Assembly (NCBI GenBank): GCA_035478795.1 | Contig: DATIJJ010000053.1 | Span: 1-33,770, forward strand | Direction: 5' to 3' | Source: DATIJJ01 sp035478795 | GTDB lineage: Bacteria; Pseudomonadota; Gammaproteobacteria; DSM-16500 | Length of the DNA: 33,770 bases | Part shown: in pieces, positions 25,119 through 32,579 of the stretch | Position numbering within the stretch: position 1 is the stretch's first letter | How the letters are laid out: every line of letters begins with the position of its first letter | Position numbers and translations under genes: made by a program | Notes under the pieces: model-generated | Seen by the model: only the letters and a program-made list of their open reading frames with translations | Databases searched by the model: none | What the model was told of the DNA's origin: nothing

Positions 25119-26378
25119 ATGTCGATAAAAAACGAAAAAAAATCCATTTGGCCCTTGCTCTGGGTGATGATTTTCGATCACACCAGTCTGAATATCATTG
25201 TGCCGGTTTTGACATTGCTTTTTTTTGATAGTCAAAGCAGTTTATTTCCGGCGGATACCTCGGAGGCGGTGCGCAGTATCTGGTATGGTCTTTGTATTTC
25301 AGTGCCGAATATGGTGAACATGGTGGTCACGCCGGTGCTTTCTGCCTGCTCGGATGCTTTCGGCAGAAAAAGACTGATTTTTTTGAGTGTGGCAGGTGCA
25401 CTGGTTTTTACGGTCACAGCCGGTCTTGGTATTTTGGCCGGATCGCTCACTATTTTGTTTGTCAGTTGTGTGTTGCGGGGTGCGTTTTCAAGAACGAATC
25501 CCATCGCCCAGGCCGTGGTGGGTGATATCAGTCCAAAAGAAAAAAAAGTGTTGTATATGGGTTATTTGCAGACATCGATTTCGCTGGGTGCTTTTATCGG
25601 CCCGATTCTGGGTGGTTATTTTGCGAATCAATTTTTCTTTTCAACATTGAATTTTTCCCTGCCTTTTTTTATTGCATCCGCTTTTGCCCTGATCGGTTGT
25701 GTATTGACGCTGATGCTGTTTCGGGAAACGCTCATCGACAAACACGAAACATCGGCATGGAAAGCGTTTCACTGGGAAAACATGAAGAGCGTTTTTAAAA
25801 ATCCGTTTGTCTTGCGCATTTCAGCTATTTTGTTGCTGAGTCAAATCAGCTGGAGTACCTATTATCAATTTATTCCACCGGTCATGAAAACGGTGTTGCA
25901 TGTGGATGCGCATCAGTTGGGATTGTTTGTGGGATTGATTGCTTTTTGGCTCGCCGTCGCGACCACCTTTGGCATTAAATTTCTCGATCAGTTTTTTTCG
26001 ATGCGTACCCTGCTGTTGTTGTCGCTTTATCTGGTGTTTTTGGGCACGGTATTGACTGTCGTGTTTTTTATGATGCATTTGACGGGTGCGTGGACACTGT
26101 TGATCTGGGCGGCCGCCATTCCAACAGCCGTCGGTGATGTGATTGCCTTCAGTTGTTTAACGGCGCTTTATTCGGATGTGGTTAACCTGCAGGAGCAGGG
26201 AAAAGTCATGGGTGTGTGTTTTATTGTGATTGCGCTGATCTGGTCTGCCACTGCCATGATCGGTGGAGTTTTAATGAGTATTCATCCCTTGTTGCCGCTT
26301 GTGGTCGGGCCGGTTGGTATTGTGATGGCGATTGCGTTGATGCATTCGGAGTTTGGGAGAAAAATCGGGTTTCACTGA
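25119..26378 (+). CDS. MFS transporter, tetracycline-efflux-like branch
   Basis: A 419-residue inner-membrane protein with about 12 hydrophobic segments. The loop 2-3 motif SDAFGRKRLIF near residues 71-81 is the MFS signature A. AFIGPILGGYFANQ near 156-169 matches antiporter motif C (GPxxGG). This places it with drug:H+ antiporters of the TCR/Bcr type, but the substrate is unknown. The first membrane helix carries MIFDHTSLNIIVPVL. The ATG at 25119 has a weak ribosome-binding site. It ends directly before the repeat array at 26389. Confidence 0.88.
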   Translation: MSIKNEKKSIWPLLWVMIFDHTSLNIIVPVLTLLFFDSQSSLFPADTSEAVRSIWYGLCISVPNMVNMVVTPVLSACSDAFGRKRLIFLSVAGALVFTVTAGLGILAGSLTILFVSCVLRGAFSRTNPIAQAVVGDISPKEKKVLYMGYLQTSISLGAFIGPILGGYFANQFFFSTLNFSLPFFIASAFALIGCVLTLMLFRETLIDKHETSAWKAFHWENMKSVFKNPFVLRISAILLLSQISWSTYYQFIPPVMKTVLHVDAHQLGLFVGLIAFWLAVATTFGIKFLDQFFSMRTLLLLSLYLVFLGTVLTVVFFMMHLTGAWTLLIWAAAIPTAVGDVIAFSCLTALYSDVVNLQEQGKVMGVCFIVIALIWSATAMIGGVLMSIHPLLPLVVGPVGIVMAIALMHSEFGRKIGFH

Positions 26379-26388
26379 GAAAATATTT

Positions 26389-26839
26389 GTAACTATATGA
26401 ATATACAAAGGAATTTTGATTTCGCGCAAGGCGCAATTGACCCGATTTTTTGTAACTTATTGAATATACTAACAATTTTATTTTTGTGTCCCTGGTCGAT
26501 TTGGGGCTTTGTTGCGCAAATCATGGTGTTATCCGAGTCTGGCTTGATCCGAGCCGCGACCGTCAGGGAGCGTCACAGGTTCTGCAAGATATCAATGAAA
26601 TTAACAAGTATCGTGACGCTCCCTGACGGTCGCGGCTCGGTTATAAAGCATATAAAGCATGAATCCACCGCAAGGGCTACTGGGAAAATTTATGTAACTG
26701 TTTGATTATACAAGGAAATCTCGGTTTCGAAAAAAATTCATTTGCGCCCGTATTTTGTAACATATTGATTATATTGAAGTTTTTATTTTTTATGGTTTTG
26801 GCGATTTTTGCGTTTTTTTCATTAACTATATGATTATAC
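26389..26839 (+). repeat. AT-rich 18-bp motif array, copy B
   Basis: Five copies of the motif lie at 26389-26406, 26452-26469, 26694-26711, 26757-26774 and 26822-26839. They read approximately GTAACTATATGATTATAC on the plus strand. Spacing is 63, 242, 63 and 65 bp; the 242-bp gap contains the hairpin insertion. The 45-bp spacers after the first and third motifs are also similar to each other, so two diverged copies of a unit of roughly 110 bp can be discerned. The stretch 26379-26996 contains no gene: it holds this array, the hairpin element and the promoter at 26913-26946. Confidence 0.8.
26505..26640. mobile_element. Hairpin element with one IS903-like end
   Basis: The left boundary GGCTTTGTTGCGCAAATCA at 26505-26523 resembles the IS903-group terminus and the ends of the element at 18660. 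No matching right end is found, so it is truncated or chimeric. A perfect inverted repeat of 28 bp follows: 26549-26576 pairs with 26613-26640 around a 36-bp loop. The stem is very GC-rich within an AT-rich region. No coding capacity. Confidence 0.7.
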
Positions 26840-26912
26840 TACATTTTTCTGGATTTTTGGCCTGATTAGCCCCACCCTCGCCCCGCGCATCCTTGTGCGA
26901 TATTTCCCCAGA

Positions 26913-26946
26913 TTTAAGATAACCTTAAGCAAATAGCGTCTATAAT
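26913..26946 (+). promoter_or_regulatory. PmrA-like box and -10 of the FAD protein gene
   Basis: TTTAAG (26913-26918), 5 bp, CTTAAG (26924-26929), 11 bp, then a perfect TATAAT (26941-26946). The tandem half-sites with an 11-bp period match the YTTAAK-N5-YTTAAK operator of the response regulator PmrA, and they lie where the -35 would be, as at PmrA-activated promoters. There is no good TTGACA, so activator dependence is plausible. In Legionella and Coxiella PmrA drives many Dot/Icm genes and effectors. The ATG lies 50 bp downstream of the -10. Confidence 0.6.
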
Positions 26947-26996
26947 TCCATCATATAGTAGAAAAAATATCGAAAAAGTGTCACACGAGGAGTCCT

Positions 26997-28832
26997 ATGG
27001 CGAATGCAAGACAAGATGCCAATACATTTGATGTCGTCGTATCCGGCGGCGGGCCGACCGGGCTCGCGTCAGCCCTTGAAGCCGTTTACGCCGGAAAACG
27101 TGTCGCCATTGTTTCTGACCGGGACATCGCACTTCCTCTTGAAAAAGATAAAGCCTTTTCGCGCGGACAACCCATTCATCTGGATGAAGGCAGTCGATAT
27201 CGCCTGTTGAATTTATTCCCGAAAGACTTTCAGAAAAATCCAAATAAAGAAGACACAGAATTTTTAAATCTTCTTCAAACCGATGTCACGATCGGCACAA
27301 GACACATTGAACGATTTCTATTTCGCAGACTGGAAGAAGCTAATAAAAATCCGAATAAACCTGCTGTCACTTATTTTAATCGAAAAGAAATTCAAACGCT
27401 CGATGTGGGACGTGGAAGAGCAATCATTACTGATTCGAATAACAGCGCATCCGAACCGAACTATCTTCAATTTAAAACACTGATCGCAGCCGATGGCGCA
27501 AAACATCACGCCGTCAATAAATTGAATCTGTCTTTTGAAGCAGCTGGTAAAAAGCAACCCATCGAATACCATCCCATTGCCGGGCCCAATCATAAATACC
27601 ATGCCAGTTTCGCTCTGAACATTAAAAGAAAAGATGGGAAACCAATCAACGTCAAGCGTCAATTTGTGGAAACATCCCATCGTTCAGGCTGGAAACAATT
27701 GCTGGCTGGCATTTCGTTTAATACAAAAACCGATCAAACCACCGTTAAATGCGTTTTTGGTGGCGAAATTCCGGAGTATCTCAATAAGGCATTTGATGAA
27801 TACGCGAAAGACGGGAATGCTGAAAAAATCAAGAAAAAAATTATAAGCTATGCAGGCAATATTCTTGCCGGCGAATTGGGATTGCGACTGAACGAGGTTG
27901 ACATTACGTTTCGTGAATCACGTCCGCAGAAAAAAGAGCAGGCTAAAAAATCTTCCATACATGAACAATATCAGGCATCCAAAGATAAATTAAATTTTAT
28001 GCGATTTGGCAATCGCGCTGAACGAGCCAGCAAGGCGTATTACGAAGAAAATGGAAATGTCCTCCTGGCTGCAGGTGATGCGTATGCGTCACCGAATTAT
28101 CAATATGGACATGGCGCGAATGATGGACTGCGACACGCCTTTTTTATCGGGGAAGTACTCCGAAGCAAAACCTACAGTTATGATGATTATGATCATGCCT
28201 GCCATACGTTATCAGAAAAAACGCAAGGCATCATGCGATGGTTGAATCGACTCAATGTGTTATTCCAACTGGGCGACAAACTCTTGCTTCGTGTTGCCAA
28301 CCAAAAACCGGGGCGTGTTCTGCATCCTTTTGAAGGAATAACCAATCCGGAAATCGCAGGTGTGATTCGACCGTTGAATGAGTATCTGTCGGGGTTCTCT
28401 CTTACAAAATCATCGGCTATCGCGCTGCGCAAAACAATTATTGAGTCAGATCAAAAAATAGAAACTGTAAAAAAGATTCTGGCTGAAGAACAGAAACGCG
28501 TTAGCAAAAAATGGTTTTCATTCGGCAAGTACAAGGAAATGCTCGAAGAAACTCGTCTGGCAGCAACAAGACGCATTCCGGAAAATCAGGTGAAAAAGTC
28601 TGTGGCAGCAAAAAGCAACGGTACCTGGGAAAGTATACGTAGAGCATCCACCAGCGAAAAACGTCCCGATTGCTCGGATAAACGACGCAACACGTTGCCA
28701 TGGCCTGGTGATAAACAACAATCAGTCACTCGGGGTGTGGGGACTTTTGACCATCCAGTCGTTCGAGCAAATACCGGTTCCCGTCAGGAAAATGAAATTG
28801 ATGCAAATCGGTTGAAGAAACCCAGGCAATAA
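26997..28832 (+). CDS. FAD-dependent monooxygenase-like protein, effector candidate
   Basis: 611 residues. The FAD motif VVVSGGGPTGLASALEA lies at residues 13-29, a DG motif (IAADGAKHH) at 163-171, and a GD motif (LLAAGDAYASPNYQYGHGANDG) at 356-377. This order is that of the p-hydroxybenzoate hydroxylase/UbiH-type flavoprotein monooxygenases. No signal peptide. Residues about 470-611 form a long, Lys/Arg/Glu-rich extension outside the enzyme fold. The last 35 residues are coded antisense to mutT. GAGGAG precedes the ATG. The PmrA-like box and the added C-terminal tail suggest a Dot/Icm-translocated enzyme (inference). The substrate is unknown; a housekeeping oxidase is the alternative. Confidence 0.8.
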   Translation: MANARQDANTFDVVVSGGGPTGLASALEAVYAGKRVAIVSDRDIALPLEKDKAFSRGQPIHLDEGSRYRLLNLFPKDFQKNPNKEDTEFLNLLQTDVTIGTRHIERFLFRRLEEANKNPNKPAVTYFNRKEIQTLDVGRGRAIITDSNNSASEPNYLQFKTLIAADGAKHHAVNKLNLSFEAAGKKQPIEYHPIAGPNHKYHASFALNIKRKDGKPINVKRQFVETSHRSGWKQLLAGISFNTKTDQTTVKCVFGGEIPEYLNKAFDEYAKDGNAEKIKKKIISYAGNILAGELGLRLNEVDITFRESRPQKKEQAKKSSIHEQYQASKDKLNFMRFGNRAERASKAYYEENGNVLLAAGDAYASPNYQYGHGANDGLRHAFFIGEVLRSKTYSYDDYDHACHTLSEKTQGIMRWLNRLNVLFQLGDKLLLRVANQKPGRVLHPFEGITNPEIAGVIRPLNEYLSGFSLTKSSAIALRKTIIESDQKIETVKKILAEEQKRVSKKWFSFGKYKEMLEETRLAATRRIPENQVKKSVAAKSNGTWESIRRASTSEKRPDCSDKRRNTLPWPGDKQQSVTRGVGTFDHPVVRANTGSRQENEIDANRLKKPRQ

Positions 28833-29124
28833 GCTGTCCTTCTGCCCCAAATGGCGTGCCGGAAAATTCCGTCACCTGCCACGCATCGAGCAACACCACG
28901 CGATCGCCATAATCATGCTGAAATTGCACCCACGGTTCCGCTGAAATTACCTGAATGTTTAATTCTTCAAAAAGCTCACGCTGCAAGGCCTGAAATGCAT
29001 TTTCTGTGGCTTCCACTTTCCCGCCCGGAAATTCCCAGAGTCCTGCTTTATATTTACCTTCGGGGCGTTTTGCAATCAGCAATTCGCCGAGCGCATTTCG
29101 GATAATCCCGACCGCCACATGCAT
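28726..29124 (-). CDS. mutT: MutT, Nudix 8-oxo-dGTP pyrophosphatase
   Basis: 132 residues. The Nudix box is GGKVEATENAFQALQRELFEEL near residues 34-55 (quoted parts: GGKVEATE, RELFEEL), with KYKAGLWEFPGGK before it and FPDGNRYLLERL at the end, as in MutT. It removes oxidised guanine nucleotides from the pool in the cytoplasm. The start at 29124 shares one base with the secA stop (TGATG), so translation is probably coupled; the longer frame to 29178 lies inside secA. The final 107 nt overlap the FAD protein gene on the opposite strand. Confidence 0.92.
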   Translation of the reverse strand: MHVAVGIIRNALGELLIAKRPEGKYKAGLWEFPGGKVEATENAFQALQRELFEELNIQVISAEPWVQFQHDYGDRVVLLDAWQVTEFSGTPFGAEGQLIAWVSSTDLHQFHFPDGNRYLLERLDGQKSPHPE

Positions 29125-31835
29125 CACGATAAACTGCCGTGACAATGTTTGTATTTTTTTCCAGAGCCGCACGGACAAAATTCATTTCGCCCGACCTTGC
29201 GCTCGGCACGTTCAAAAGGAATCACGACTGAATTCTCTTCCTCTGTTTCATTTTGTGATGCATCAAGCGACCCGGCATTCGCATGTTCATACTGCATTTT
29301 AAATTGCGATGCCTGCAGACGTTGTGCTTCAACCGCTTCCACATCTTTTTCTTCACGCACTTCAAATTTGCTTAATAACGAAATCACCTGATAATTGATG
29401 CGCCCCAATAATTCCACAAACAATTCGAACGATTCACGCTTGTACTCTTGTTTCGGATTTTTTTGCGCATAACCACGCAAATGAATGCCCTGACGCAGAT
29501 AATCCATCGCCGACAAATGCTCACGCCACAACGCATCAAGCGTTTGTAACATGACGGCTTTTTCAAATTGTCGCAGAACCGACGCATCGACCTGGGATTC
29601 TTTATTGTCATACGTTTCTTTAATGCGTTGCTGAATGCGCTCGCGTAACGTTTCTTCGTGCAAGCCTTCTTCTTTTTCCAGCCATTCACGAACCGGTAAA
29701 CGCAAATTGAAATCTTTTTCAATACGCGCTTCAAGACCCGGCACATCCCATTGCTCTTCGAGACTTTGCGGTGGAATAAATTGACTGATCGCCTCATCCA
29801 CGACCTGATGGCGAATCGAATCAATCGTGCTGTAAATACTGTCCGCTTGCAATAATTCATCCCGCTGGCGATAAATCACCTTGCGCTGCTCGTTCGCCAC
29901 ATCATCGTATTCGAGTAATTGTTTTCGGATATCAAAATTGTGCGCTTCGACTTTGCGTTGCGCATTCTCGATGCTGTTTGTCAGTAACCGCGATTCAAGC
30001 ACCGCCCCTTTTTCCATGCCGATCCGTTTCATAATACCTGTCAATCGCTCGCCGCCAAAAATGCGCAACAGATTATCTTCAAGCGATAAATAAAAACGGG
30101 ACTTGCCGGGATCGCCCTGCCGACCGGAACGTCCACGCAATTGATTATCAATGCGGCGCGATTCGTGACGCTCGGTGCCCAACACATAAAGACCACCGGA
30201 TTGAATCACCTGATCATGCCGTTTTTGCCAGGCATTTTTTCGCTCCGTGATATCCTCCGCTGTCGGATTTTCCAATCCTTTTAATTCGGCTTCAAGACTG
30301 CCGCCCAACACAATATCCGTACCACGACCCGCCATATTGGTTGCAATGGTAACGGAGGCAGGACGTCCCGCTTCTGCAATGATTTGCGCTTCCTGCTGGT
30401 GGAATTTTGCATTCAGGACCTGATGCGAAATGCCTTCTTTTTTAAGCAATCCGGATAAATATTCAGACGTTTCAATCGAAGCGGTGCCGACCAGAATCGG
30501 CTGCCCCGCCTCGCGTGCTTTTTTAATATCGGTAATGATCGCGTCAAACTTTTCTTGCCGGGACATATAAATCAGATCAGCCATGTCTTCGCGAATCATG
30601 GGTTTGTTAGTCGGCAGAACAATCACTTCAAGACCGTAAATTTGCTGGAATTCATATGCTTCTGTATCAGCGGTTCCCGTCATGCCGGAGAGTTTTTCGT
30701 AGAGACGGAAATAATTCTGGAAAGTAATCGAAGCCAGTGTCTGGTTTTCCTGATTAATGCGAACACTTTCTTTCGCTTCCACCGCCTGATGCAATCCATC
30801 CGACCAGCGACGACCTGGCATCGTGCGTCCGGTGTGTTCATCCACAATCACCACTTCACCGTTTTGCACAATGTAATCCACATCGCGATGAAACAAGGCA
30901 TGTGCGCGAAGACCCGCATTCAAATGATGCATCAGCATGATGTTGTTCGCGTCATAAAGACTTTCGTTTTCTTTCAAGAGACCCGCGCGTAAAAAAATCT
31001 CTTCGATGTGTTGATGACCTTCTTCCGATAAAAAAGCCTGTTTGGATTTTTCATCAATAAAAAAATCACCTGCCGCTTCACGCGTCGCCTGGCGCGCCAG
31101 TTTTGGAATGAGTTGATTGATGGTGAGATAGAGTTCAGTACTGTCTTCCGCTGCACCGGAAATAATGAGCGGGGTGCGTGCTTCATCAATCAGGATGGAA
31201 TCCACTTCATCGACAATGGCATAAGCATGTCCGCGCTGCACCTTGTCCGGAAAATTAAACGCCATATTGTCACGCAAATAATCAAAACCGAATTCATTAT
31301 TGGTGCCGTAGGTAATATCGGCTGCGTAAGCTTCTTTTTTGGCAGCGGGCGGCATGTTGGGTAAAATCACGCCGACAGACAGCCCTGAAAAAGTAAACAG
31401 AGGATGCATCCACTCGGCATCACGGCTTGCGAGATAATCATTGACGGTGACTACATGTACGCCCTTTCCGGTCAGGGCATTCAGATAAATGGCCAAAGTC
31501 GACATGAACGTCTTGCCTTCGCCGGTGCGCATTTCAGCAATGCTGCCGCCATGCAAAATCATCCCGCCCAAAAGCTGCACATCAAAGTGGCGCATCCCGA
31601 GCGTGCGCTTGCCTGTTTCGCGCACCACGGCAAACGCTTCCGGTAAAAGCTGCTCGAGCGTTTCGCCCTTTTTCAGACGTTCCCGAAATTCCACCGTTTT
31701 GGCTTGTAATGCCGCATCGGACAGCGCGACCATTCCCTCTTCAAGTGCATTGATTTCAGCCACTTTTTTCCACATGCCCCGCAAGAGTCGTTGATTGCGG
31801 CTGCCAAAAATTCGTTTAATCAAACTTGCTACCAT
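29124..31835 (-). CDS. secA: SecA, preprotein translocase ATPase
   Basis: A 903-residue SecA of usual gammaproteobacterial length. It has the Walker A motif MRTGEGKTF near residues 103-111, VDEVDSILIDEARTPL in NBD1, the TNMAGRGTDIVLGG segment and RGRSGRQGDPG in NBD2, and the C-terminal zinc motif CPCGSGKKYKHCHG. It drives export of unfolded preproteins through SecYEG at the inner membrane. AGGTGA precedes the ATG at 31835. It is divergent from dciA and coupled to mutT, as in the usual lpxC-secA-mutT neighbourhood, except that dciA and lpxC are here inverted relative to each other. Confidence 0.98.
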   Translation of the reverse strand: MVASLIKRIFGSRNQRLLRGMWKKVAEINALEEGMVALSDAALQAKTVEFRERLKKGETLEQLLPEAFAVVRETGKRTLGMRHFDVQLLGGMILHGGSIAEMRTGEGKTFMSTLAIYLNALTGKGVHVVTVNDYLASRDAEWMHPLFTFSGLSVGVILPNMPPAAKKEAYAADITYGTNNEFGFDYLRDNMAFNFPDKVQRGHAYAIVDEVDSILIDEARTPLIISGAAEDSTELYLTINQLIPKLARQATREAAGDFFIDEKSKQAFLSEEGHQHIEEIFLRAGLLKENESLYDANNIMLMHHLNAGLRAHALFHRDVDYIVQNGEVVIVDEHTGRTMPGRRWSDGLHQAVEAKESVRINQENQTLASITFQNYFRLYEKLSGMTGTADTEAYEFQQIYGLEVIVLPTNKPMIREDMADLIYMSRQEKFDAIITDIKKAREAGQPILVGTASIETSEYLSGLLKKEGISHQVLNAKFHQQEAQIIAEAGRPASVTIATNMAGRGTDIVLGGSLEAELKGLENPTAEDITERKNAWQKRHDQVIQSGGLYVLGTERHESRRIDNQLRGRSGRQGDPGKSRFYLSLEDNLLRIFGGERLTGIMKRIGMEKGAVLESRLLTNSIENAQRKVEAHNFDIRKQLLEYDDVANEQRKVIYRQRDELLQADSIYSTIDSIRHQVVDEAISQFIPPQSLEEQWDVPGLEARIEKDFNLRLPVREWLEKEEGLHEETLRERIQQRIKETYDNKESQVDASVLRQFEKAVMLQTLDALWREHLSAMDYLRQGIHLRGYAQKNPKQEYKRESFELFVELLGRINYQVISLLSKFEVREEKDVEAVEAQRLQASQFKMQYEHANAGSLDASQNETEEENSVVIPFERAERKVGRNEFCPCGSGKKYKHCHGSLS

Positions 31836-31879
31836 GATCTGTCACCTGCTTCCCGGAGAGTTAGGAAAAATAGTTCGAA

Positions 31880-31907
31880 GCATTACCTGGTTTACATGAA
31901 AAGTCAA
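31880..31907 (-). promoter_or_regulatory. Possible secA promoter
   Basis: On the minus strand TTGACT (31902-31907) is followed after 16 bp by TAATGC (31880-31885). The -35 is good and the -10 weak. In the same 108-bp divergent region the plus strand carries TATACT (31919-31924) before dciA, without a clear -35 at standard spacing. Both assignments are tentative. Confidence 0.3.
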
Positions 31908-31943
31908 ACGGTTGCAGGTATACTCGCACTAAACGGAGAAAGC

Positions 31944-32399
31944 ATGAAAAAACTGGCTATTACCGCTTATTTGAAGAACGACAGCAAAACGATTGGTACG
32001 TTGCTGGCACGATTTAATCGTCTGAAAAGCTGGAATGAAAGGCTCCGGGAATGCTTGCCGGGGGAAACGCTTTTGCTGACCCATTGCCATGTGGTGGGGC
32101 TTGATAAAACATCACTGATTGTGATTGCGGATAATCCGCATTGGGTCACGCGATTTCGCTGTTTTATACCGGATTTGCTGGTTCAGTTTCGACGATATGA
32201 GGATTTCAAACAGCTTCAGGCGATTTGTTGTAAAGTCAGACCGCCGCATTTTCGCCCCACACGACCCAAACGAAAGCCGTTGGTGATTTCAGGACAGACA
32301 GCGGATATTTTGCAGGAGGCAGCGAATAAAGTGACGAATGGAAAGTTGAAGAAGGTTTTGATGAAGATGGCGGAGCGGGAGGAGGATGGTTCTGAATGA
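31944..32399 (+). CDS. dciA: DciA-like DUF721 protein, helicase operator
   Basis: A 151-residue DUF721 protein. The conserved core is visible at residues about 20-95: GTLLARFNRLKSWNERLREC, then TLLLTHCHVVGLDKTSLIVI and ADNPHWVTRFRCFIPDLL with the invariant tryptophan. DUF721 proteins of bacteria lacking DnaC are DciA, which helps load the DnaB replicative helicase. The C-terminus is basic. The start at 31944 follows GGAGA; the open frame continues upstream to 31791 through the secA start and was rejected. Its location between secA and lpxC is the usual one in gammaproteobacteria. Confidence 0.85.
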   Translation: MKKLAITAYLKNDSKTIGTLLARFNRLKSWNERLRECLPGETLLLTHCHVVGLDKTSLIVIADNPHWVTRFRCFIPDLLVQFRRYEDFKQLQAICCKVRPPHFRPTRPKRKPLVISGQTADILQEAANKVTNGKLKKVLMKMAEREEDGSE

Positions 32400-32401
32400 C
32401 G

Positions 32402-32540
32402 CTGGATGCCAGCTAAAAGCACGCTGGCATGACAATGTCATATATAATTCTATCATGTCATTTTGTCATGCCAGCGTGCTTTTGGCTGGCATCCAGTCAT
32501 GTCATTTTGTCATGCCAGCGTGCTTTTAGCTGGCATCCAG
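32402..32540. repeat. Three-unit palindromic repeat cluster
   Basis: A 32-bp unit containing TGCCAGC...GCTGGCA, itself a hairpin, occurs three times: inverted at 32402-32433, direct at 32465-32496 and direct at 32509-32540. The two direct copies are 44 bp apart and differ at one base in the loop (TTTTGG against TTTTAG). The linker CATGTCATTTTGTCA also repeats. The cluster lies between the convergent ends of dciA and lpxC and could end transcription from both sides, but it looks like a dispersed REP-type element. Confidence 0.85.
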
Positions 32541-32579
32541 TGCCTTATGATCGACATGACAGAATTGACTGACACAAGA

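Noticed and set aside
26389..26839. CRISPR array
   Set aside because: The 18-bp motifs are short and variable, the 45-bp spacers resemble one another, and no cas genes are present.
29384..29860. 158-residue frame within secA
   Set aside because: Same-strand alternative frame, Arg/Lys-rich and without motifs; explained by secA.
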